This document shows, one piece after another, positions 62,401 to 64,000 of a stretch of 64,000 bases of DNA. The DNA comes from Sinonovacula constricta (lineage: Eukaryota > Mollusca > Bivalvia > Cardiida > Solecurtidae): contig CM017564.1 of assembly GCA_007844125.1 (NCBI GenBank), forward strand, positions 11,942,692 through 12,006,691. The letters are read 5' to 3'. The position numbers and the translations under genes are program-made. Each line of letters opens with the position of its first letter. The stretch's first letter is position 1. Below the pieces are notes generated by a model. It was given only the letters and a program-made list of their open reading frames with translations, did not search any database and was not told the origin of the DNA.

Positions 62401-63844
62401 AATCCTGTCATTGCCTGCTTTAAATTGCTGCACAATCCTGTTATTTCCTGCTACAAACTGCATAACCCTGTTGTTGCCATTTACATTGTTATTCTATAAG
62501 AGGAGTCTCGCTTAAAAGTGGCTCCTAAAAGCTGAAAACTGTACACTGTCATCACTGGAGTTTGCTCACAAGCATTGATAAACAGTGTACTTGAAGACCG
62601 TGTTTACTTAGGGAAATAAATTTTAAGTTTGCGTGATCTAACGCCCAATATATCATAGTTTCGAGTTCGGATGCGTAGTAATTAAATTAAGAAGGACGTA
62701 TGTATGAGTGATAAAATTTACGCATCTGACTGAGAAACCGTGATTTATTGGACGTTATATCACGTAAACGTAAAAAAGCTTTCCATTTTAACACATTTTA
62801 AAAGACTTGTTGACTTAAAAGGGACACAAATGCGAAATACAATTTACGCAATGTTGTTGGGTTGTTTCCCCTGTTTGGCTGTTATATGTCACTCCGCGTA
62901 CTTCCTTTTTATTTTTCTTCCTAAACGAATATCAACAACCCGGCATATTTTATGTATTTACTCACAATTTAATACGTATATTATGAGCAACGTCAAATTT
63001 AACTGGATAACACAACCATTTCTTTTTTAGACAGGGTAAAGTTTCGAATGAATTCCATATGAACGAAAAGGGCATGGTCATCAATACGTAAATGGGTAGG
63101 GAAAGTGAAAGGAACAGCTATTCTATTGAAGTAAAATAGTCCCGATTTAATCCGTTATATATCATATATTTTATCATGACAGAATGCTTCTTTGTTTATA
63201 GAGGTAAAATATTGATAGTGTTAGATAGTGATAGTGTTAAAAATATACATTCCGAAAATACTTAGAATTACTTAGAATGTGAACTGACTTATAAGTTTAC
63301 TTTCTAGTTGAGTTAAACACTGTTTATGCATACTCTTAGTCAGTCTTTGATTTTCACTCAGATATGCAAGCTCTTGTTCTTGTTTTGGTGTAACAGATTC
63401 GTCATTTTACATCAATTTTATATTGCAGAAAATAAATTTTAAATGAGTTTGTTAAAGTAAGGTCAGTCATTTGGATGATATTTGATTATTTTTAAATATA
63501 AGCGAACTATGAGGCGTATTTATTTGTAGGAATTAAGCTGCTGCGAAAGTATTTTAGGTGTTATAAGACAACTCTTGCAGAAGTCTTGGTCTTTACTTTA
63601 AATTTTCTGACAAGAGGACAGTCGTATAAAGTAGCCAAAACACATTTTGCTTTTCATTTCTTTGTTTTGCTCTACTTGTTGGATCCTTGTAGACAGACAA
63701 AATACATTGCTGACCTGTAAGGCGTCTGGGTGAAAGTTACCGAGGCCACATTTGGTATCTGGATCACCGTCAATCTCATCTTGGATTAACTGGTCGCTGA
63801 CACTTGTCTGGGCACCCTCGGGATCCTCCGGCCCCGTCTGGGAT
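26116..63844 (-). CDS. Organic anion transporting polypeptide (OATP/SLCO family), 12-exon gene model, N terminus off window
   Basis: Multi-pass plasma-membrane transporter of the SLCO/OATP family, which moves amphipathic organic anions such as steroid conjugates, eicosanoids and xenobiotics. Exons, in transcript order: 63844-63715, 60910-60824, 54631-54515, 51305-51015, 46830-46650, 44561-44343, 42593-42429, 36528-36339, 35308-35158, 32913-32756, 31743-31679, 26408-26116. They total 2047 nt. The first base completes a codon from an upstream exon, leaving 681 codons plus TAG. Every junction has AG/GT and matching phase. Family hallmarks are the signature DPRWIGAWWLGF in exon 6, QGIGKSTRYPF and YIDD in exon 5, FLPKYL in exon 7, a Kazal-like Cys-rich loop in exons 8-10, and SGLLIDNTCSLW in exon 12. 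OATPs are usually about 650-720 aa, so only a short N-terminal piece is missing. The introns are filled with tandem arrays and transposons. The paralogue within the family cannot be assigned. Confidence 0.95.
26839..27145 (+). mobile_element. Head of the repeat element that carries the 80-bp array
   Basis: Two copies of a ~100-bp motif (around 26840-26945 and 27047-27145): gacaatagtgtagaaggcaa, then aaatcgcagctgttcggtga, ending in acccgagtatt. The same motif, in the same order before an 80-bp-type monomer, is found at 45090-45190, supporting one dispersed family. Confidence 0.6.
27262..31325. repeat. 80-bp satellite array in OATP intron 11 (about 50 units)
   Basis: Unit: cagagttacagttcgttact, ctcacatatctatgtaatta, accgacagtgtaatggagag, tctagttcccatcttcctag (80 bp). 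The register is clear at 28201/28281 and throughout. The central units (29080-29900) are most uniform, and some subvariants share ccttgttccc. It is preceded by a copy of a dispersed element head (26839-27145); see the related entries at 16640, 25110, 41180 and 45060. Confidence 0.97.
31679..31743 (-). CDS. OATP exon 11: TM11 region
   Basis: A 65-bp exon, phase 2-1, encoding SVDERDRAVGAAVSGFLSS then TLG. The acceptor is TATTCCAG and the donor is TTG/GTAGGT. It corresponds to the conserved RsV...ksfAlGlq..l.r.lG segment. It lies about 350 bp from the edge of the 80-bp satellite. Confidence 0.92.
32142..32594. mobile_element. MITE, ggtggtatccgacag family
   Basis: Begins ggtggtatccgacagg and ends ggataccacc; 453 bp. 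The interior shares ggtctctgctaaaatagata, taaaaatagcggtgctcgga and catcaatgaacaacattt with the copies at 34146 and 43930. Confidence 0.65.
32756..32913 (-). CDS. OATP exon 10: end of Kazal-like loop and TM10
   Basis: Phase 0-2. It encodes NFFNCTCIPSGRAVGGICG and QGCSHKLYIYAALAFVGGLF, then KALKIIPTFIAQV. The cysteines complete the extracellular loop; the hydrophobic stretch is TM10. The donor GAG/GTAGGG is chosen because it joins exon 11 to give VRSVDERDRAV, the family's LRsVdpe.ks.A motif. The alternative donor four bases earlier breaks the phase. Confidence 0.93.
34146..34636. mobile_element. MITE with ~16-bp TIR ggtggtatccgacagt, most intact copy
   Basis: Begins ggtggtatacgacagtatg and ends actgtcggataccacc, an almost perfect terminal inverted repeat around 491 bp with no coding capacity. 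It is shared with the copies at 4360, 32142 and 43930. No clear target-site duplication could be read, so the superfamily is not assigned. Confidence 0.7.
34668..34741. repeat. Short inverted repeat (hairpin)
   Basis: aataagtgattt (34668-34679) and aaatcacttatt (34730-34741) are perfect 12-bp inverted arms, continued imperfectly inward (ggttttgggcc / accaatacaa), about 74 bp in all. Possibly a very small MITE. Confidence 0.5.
35158..35308 (-). CDS. OATP exon 9: Kazal-like cysteine-rich loop, first part
   Basis: Phase 2-0, 50 codons after the shared codon. Contains RDQCENGCECNDEKYFPICG and GDGRSYYSPCHGGC, the Kazal-like pattern C..gC.C....y.PvCg.dg.tY.SpC.aGC found in the extracellular loop between TM9 and TM10 of OATPs. 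The acceptor is ATTTTAG and the donor is ATG/GTAAGC. Confidence 0.96.
35396..35430. repeat. (GTT)n microsatellite
   Basis: Short GTT/GCT run in OATP intron 9, adjacent to exon 9. Confidence 0.9.
36339..36528 (-). CDS. OATP exon 8: TM8-TM9 and start of large extracellular loop 5
   Basis: Phase 1-2. It encodes AICNISAVSLGSFLGGIL, TRKIKMRPRTMLVMMCTF and INIVCQVSGFFLGC, then NQPDLYGNNGQV. The donor GTAAGT at 36338 is chosen over GTGTAA two bases earlier because only it joins exon 9 in frame. The acceptor is CTTTCCCAG. Partial copies of this acceptor and its first codons form a 69-bp array 4 kb upstream (40500-41095). Confidence 0.93.
38000..38780. other. Unrecognised sequence separating two Crypton blocks
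   Basis: No homology to the recombinase can be read. It contains the SINE-like fragment at 38230, and the rest is AT-rich. Probably insertions and decay. Confidence 0.35.
38230..38330 (+). mobile_element. SINE tail-like fragment
   Basis: gttcgaatcccggtcagaag is B box-like and gcagatggttctacccagac resembles the tail of the element at 15637. It lies within the disrupted Crypton. Confidence 0.3.
39900..40280 (+). mobile_element. Repeat resembling a common bivalve element, ending in a GGAC-rich tract
   Basis: Contains gtgaccttgaccttcaagta, gcgcgacacgtcgtcttcat, a (ggac/agac) run at 40201-40236 and a terminal cttcgggggcattaaaa. This combination, from general knowledge, recurs in many bivalve assemblies. 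A second degraded copy of the first half lies at 39900-39990 (gcgcgacacatcgttttcag). Confidence 0.55.
40500..41095 (-). repeat. 69-bp tandem array of the exon 8 acceptor region
   Basis: About eight units of 69 bp (23 codons). Each contains a copy of the intron end, the AG acceptor and the first ~11 codons of exon 8 (ISNISAVSPFHH where the real exon reads ICNISAVSLGSF). Acceptor-like sites precede 40530, 40599, 40668, 40737, 40806 and 40875, exactly 69 bp apart. The copy at 40500-40545 is closest to the real exon border at 36528. Units above about 40917 are more diverged. A further decayed copy lies at 41690-41745. Confidence 0.9.
41180..41545 (-). mobile_element. Inverted single-monomer copy of the 80-bp-core element
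   Basis: 41236-41320 reads as the reverse complement of one 80-bp monomer (ggaactaaatactcttacac, cgtcgatttatttcataaat, gtgtgagtgtaacgaacagt, aactctg). The flank (gacctttctttcttcctgtc, ggctacatctgt) matches the copy at 16640-17110. Confidence 0.55.
42190..42410 (+). mobile_element. tRNA-derived SINE, same family as 45610
   Basis: Shares caattccgggccacgaatta, ccaaagtcgtaaaaatagta, gagctccctagctaacgacc, catgccaggtgttcacagca with 45660-45840. It lies just beside the donor of OATP exon 7; the tRNA-like head is truncated. Confidence 0.6.
42429..42593 (-). CDS. OATP exon 7: TM7-TM8, next to decoy copies of its own acceptor
   Basis: Phase 1-1. It encodes EFLTSMLRLAKNPVYVC, LIVSNCFNIFGVGGILSFLPKYL and SSQYSIPLWQANIIM, matching the OATP block lkrLlkNp...GfatFlpKYle.Qf...An. 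The acceptor chosen is CCTCTTCCAG, with pyrimidine-rich sequence in front and the correct phase after exon 6. The donor is ATGG/GTATGT. The acceptor and 5' part of this exon recur four more times upstream at exact 138-bp spacing (42731, 42869, 43007, 43145). The start used in vivo is therefore uncertain; acceptor 42731 would add 46 residues in frame. Confidence 0.88.
42508..43195 (-). repeat. 138-bp tandem array (5 copies) of the exon 7 acceptor and 5' exon 7
   Basis: Five copies at exact 138-bp spacing; acceptors CCTCTTCCAG precede 42593, 42731, 42869, 43007 and 43145. The landmark gataaacatg recurs at 42613, 42751, 42889, 43027 and (with a 1-bp insertion) 43166. The unit is 46 codons long, so the frame is kept. 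Two variants alternate (gattaatgtcgaacacgggatc and gatttatgtggaacacgatatc), giving a 276-bp higher-order unit. The second variant carries an in-frame TAA (42763-42765, 43039-43041). Only the lowest copy retains the rest of exon 7 and its donor. Confidence 0.95.
43930..44231. mobile_element. MITE, ggtggtatccgacag family, truncated
   Basis: Only the 3' terminus (aaactgttgggtaccacc) and interior (cacgtggttttcctggttta, aaaatcgctatctctgcagc, catcaacgaacaacattttt) are present; it includes a short (GTT)n run at 44131-44158. Confidence 0.5.
44343..44561 (-). CDS. OATP exon 6: family signature, TM6 and cytoplasmic loop
   Basis: Phase 1-1, 219 bp. It holds the diagnostic OATP signature at the start of TM6 (TPRDPRWIGAWWLGF), the TM itself (IIFGACALVTGIPIMCF), then a strongly basic cytoplasmic segment (FPKKLPSTVKKAM, KKEMSKKAKTSLQKRAM). 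The acceptor is TTTCCAG and the donor is AAAG/GTAAAC. Confidence 0.97.
45060..45490 (+). mobile_element. Short copy of the 80-bp-core element (single monomer)
   Basis: The head motif (gatagtgtagctggcaaaaa, gaaatcgcagctattctgtg) at 45095-45200 is followed at about 45375-45440 by one diverged 80-bp monomer (attcgttactgttaaatgtc, attaatcgacagtgtaagag, tttagttccc). The order of parts matches 26839-31325, but with one monomer in place of ~50. Confidence 0.6.
45610..45900 (+). mobile_element. tRNA-derived SINE in OATP intron 5
   Basis: The head has a B box (gtgttcgatcccgggccgcg). The body atactaaagtcgttaaaata, gtgtagctcccttgctaacg, gactggttggcccggtgtca, atgccaggtgttcacggcat is shared with 42190-42410. 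Confidence 0.65.
46650..46830 (-). CDS. OATP exon 5: TM4-TM5
   Basis: 60 codons plus one base (phase 0-1). It contains VFQGIGKSTRYPFVTLYIDD, then DKRKTGFYMGIVIGTGIFGPA and LAYLLGGLFSKIYV, matching the family block GiGasPlytlg.tYiDD...GPalGfllGs. The acceptor is CTTAAG and the donor is AAG/GTAGAT. The 70-bp tandem array starts about 135 bp upstream of this exon in transcript sense. Confidence 0.95.
46965..49440. repeat. 70-bp satellite array in OATP intron 4 (about 35 units)
   Basis: Unit: ctgtcttatgtctcgaagca, tgctcaaacccgatattaac, gtacagcgtcatgaataaat, atcgcatgga (70 bp), seen for example at 47461 and 47531. Internal units are nearly identical. Units at the left edge (46965-47050) and right part (48830-49430, with tgctccaacacgat) are more diverged, as expected for homogenisation in the centre. 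Confidence 0.97.
49490..49790 (+). mobile_element. tRNA-derived SINE in OATP intron 4
   Basis: Contains a tRNA-type B box (gcgggttcaaaccacg around 49518-49532), then a body with ggtagtagtggctttcctcc, taacgcttggggctaagagg, cagtataatggaccggccgg and cattattatag-like sequence. An inverted copy of the same body is at 60430-60735. Confidence 0.7.
51015..51305 (-). CDS. OATP exon 4: TM3, first large extracellular loop, start of TM4
   Basis: 97 codons, phase 0-0. It encodes VHIPRGLGISTMLYGICGIL (TM3), an extracellular loop with NTS and NAT N-glycosylation sequons and two cysteines (MCDNATRG, DPACTDAF), then KKTAFILICVGM entering TM4. The acceptor is TTTTAG and the donor is ATG/GTAGGT. Confidence 0.95.
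51560..54500. repeat. Degenerate ~49-bp minisatellite in OATP intron 3, split by a ~640-bp repeat
   Basis: At 51560-52330 units such as ggacggaattggttcaaagc, tcaacagttctagtaacaat, ataccacat recur every 49-51 bp (51581, 51666, 51717, 51766, 51815, 51864). A more diverged form (acaaggacggaaaaggctta, agcaaggtattcc) continues at 52030-52330 and again at 53940-54500. The interruption at 52338-53938 is a different repeat, so that repeat inserted into or expanded inside the older array. Confidence 0.8.
52338..53938 (+). repeat. ~640-650-bp tandem repeat, about 2.5 copies
   Basis: The landmark aatatcagcgcatggacatt occurs at 52341, 52979 and 53629 (638 and 650 bp apart). Copies are nearly identical, including tgacgtcac, ccgttccaaggcggtaactg and a stretch open for ~60 codons (FRSLVYVAILIGLCH and similar). 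Diverged single copies lie at 8660-9030 (+) and 11205-11800 (-). Confidence 0.9.
54515..54631 (-). CDS. OATP exon 3: TM2 region
   Basis: 39 codons, phase 0-0. It encodes VSMLEKQFGFSSAETGF, then IMSCNDIGYLGLVIFAGYLAKK, closely following the OATP pattern IEkrFgFsSaetGfi..ndIGyl. The acceptor is ATTTCAG and the donor is AAG/GTATAG. A degenerate 49-bp minisatellite runs to within about 20 bp of the donor side. Confidence 0.95.
55083..55848. mobile_element. pogo/Tigger-like MITE (766 bp) in OATP intron 2
   Basis: Terminal inverted repeats tacagtcaactctcgttat / gtgagttgactgta at the two ends. Repeated motifs of the type cggatatctcaaact and gttatctcaaatttccgg lie inside each terminus. The terminus TACAGTcaACTCTCGttA with TA at the border is characteristic of pogo/Tigger-type Tc1-mariner elements. 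A short open stretch inside (NISDFHTYRETREDLG) is not a transposase. Confidence 0.75.
56040..60040. repeat. 33-bp minisatellite array in OATP intron 2 (about 120 units)
   Basis: Unit consensus, split: CTGCAGAATACTGTTATTG and CCTGCTACAAACAG. The marker variant gcaaaatacag recurs at 57111, 57309, 57639, 57903, 58562, 58925, 59255, 59586 and 59817. These spacings are multiples of 33 (198, 330, 264, about 660, 363, 330, 331, 231), indicating higher-order duplication. Because 33 is divisible by three and the unit lacks stops in four of six frames, long open frames (hundreds of codons) arise on both strands. They are not genes. Units near 56080-56440 use the CTGCACAATCCTGT variant seen in the second array. 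Confidence 0.97.
60430..60735 (-). mobile_element. tRNA-derived SINE, inverted, in OATP intron 2
   Basis: Reverse complement of the element at 49490-49790. The shared body includes ggccggtccattatactgac, gcgtaatgctgtcc, gagcgttaggaggaaagaca and a B box read on the minus strand near 60673-60690 (GGTCGCGGGTCCAAACCC). Confidence 0.7.
60824..60910 (-). CDS. OATP exon 2: TM1
   Basis: 29 codons, phase 0-0, acceptor TTTAACAG, donor CAG/GTATGT. It encodes VFSRIGAFVGVYSASGLL then SSLAVYVNSQ, the TM1 region. The exon is a small island between two 33-bp tandem arrays: one begins 75 bp upstream in transcript sense (about 60985) and the other lies downstream (up to about 60040). An inverted SINE sits between it and the second array. 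Confidence 0.9.
60985..62462. repeat. 33-bp minisatellite array in OATP intron 1 (about 45 units)
   Basis: Same 33-bp family as the intron 2 array but a different subfamily: CTGCACAATCCTGTTGTTG + CCTGCTAGAAACAG dominates at 61020-61460, and CTGCACAATCCTGTCATTG + CCTGCTTTAAATTG dominates at 61640-62440. The two variants are mixed in the middle. It ends near 62462 with degraded units. Confidence 0.97.
62463..63714. other. Intron 1 sequence, nothing recognised
   Basis: AT-rich single-copy-looking DNA between the 33-bp array and exon 1. An open frame at 62740-63030 (+) has no domain or splice signals. Confidence 0.4.
63715..63844 (-). CDS. OATP exon 1 of those visible: cytoplasmic N-terminal region
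   Basis: Encodes an acidic stretch (SQTGPEDPEGAQ, QDEIDGDPD) followed by KCGLGNFHPDALQ, which matches the conserved CGxGxxxPxxLQ motif just before TM1 of OATPs. The acceptor is TTAAAG and the donor is CAG/GTCAGC. It starts in phase 2 (one base completes a codon) and ends in phase 0. The start codon must lie in an exon beyond 64000, because nothing at 63850-64000 on this strand gives a convincing in-frame exon. Confidence 0.88.
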
Positions 63845-63849
63845 CTTTA

Positions 63850-64000
63850 AATAATAAATCACCATTAATTAAAAAATATGCGCCGGACTGAAACCCGCAA
63901 GGCCGTAGACAGCGGCCAAGAAAAAGGGGGAGCACCAGTGATCAACTGGAGATGGACTCTAGACGCCGAGTTCAAGGCAATCCCTCTGTCATGGAATGAA
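63850..64000. other. Window edge, less AT-rich open stretch of unknown nature
   Basis: From 63879 the plus strand is open to the edge (MRRTETRKAVDSGQEKGGAP then VINWRWTLDAEFKAI); the minus strand is also open. No family recognised. It lies inside an OATP intron, so a transposon end is likelier than a host exon. Confidence 0.25.

Noticed and set aside
55966..62515. Open frames of up to 561 codons on both strands across the 33-bp arrays
   Set aside because: The unit length is divisible by three and lacks stops in four of six frames, so any in-phase array is open. Frames overlap on both strands, lack splice signals and domain content, and sit in introns of the OATP gene.

Overview
This is a eukaryotic, AT-rich, intron-rich and repeat-laden genomic window, most probably from a bivalve mollusc. 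The evidence is phase-consistent split exons, tRNA-derived SINEs, MITEs, a decayed Crypton-type recombinase, a repeat resembling one common in bivalve genomes (ending in GGAC-rich sequence and a GGGGGCATTAAAA-like tail), and a 100-bp N scaffold gap at 21042-21141. The bivalve assignment is inference; the genus cannot be given.

Two protein-coding genes can be assembled, both on the minus strand. (1) An organic anion transporter (OATP/SLCO family) runs from beyond the right edge to its stop at 26116. Twelve exons join without a phase break into 681 codons plus stop. They carry the OATP signature DPRWIGAWWLGF and a cysteine-rich Kazal-like loop. Only the extreme N terminus is missing. (2) A secreted or membrane mosaic gene lies at 12197-17955 with an EGF exon, a HYR exon and a CCP/sushi exon, all phase 1-1, followed by a phase-compatible cysteine-rich terminal exon at 12197-12378. 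A competing open segment at 14123-14272 could encode a transmembrane tail but does not fit the splice phase. An unassigned open segment lies at 25358-25664.

The most striking feature is the architecture of the OATP gene. Most of its long introns carry a tandem array, and the arrays differ: 33-bp units in introns 1 and 2, 49-bp units plus a ~640-bp trimer in intron 3, 70-bp units in intron 4, 138-bp units at the intron 6/exon 7 border, 69-bp units in intron 7 and 80-bp units in intron 11. Two of these arrays are copies of this gene's own 3' splice sites. The 138-bp unit repeats the acceptor and first part of exon 7 five times (46 codons, in frame). The 69-bp unit repeats the acceptor and first codons of exon 8 (23 codons). 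They therefore form arrays of decoy acceptors, and one of them would insert 46 residues in frame.

Layout: 1-2750 degenerate ~90-bp tandem repeats around a (TA)n tract; 2750-12000 intergenic DNA with MITEs, microsatellites and copies of the ~640-bp repeat; 12197-17955 the EGF/HYR/CCP gene; 18177-25100 microsatellites and unrecognised DNA including the N gap; 25100-26100 an unassigned ORF and repeat pieces; 26116-63844 the OATP gene; 63850-64000 unassigned. The 80-bp array in the last OATP intron appears to be the expanded core of a dispersed element whose other copies hold one monomer. That resembles the bivalve Helitron-related elements with internal tandem repeats.
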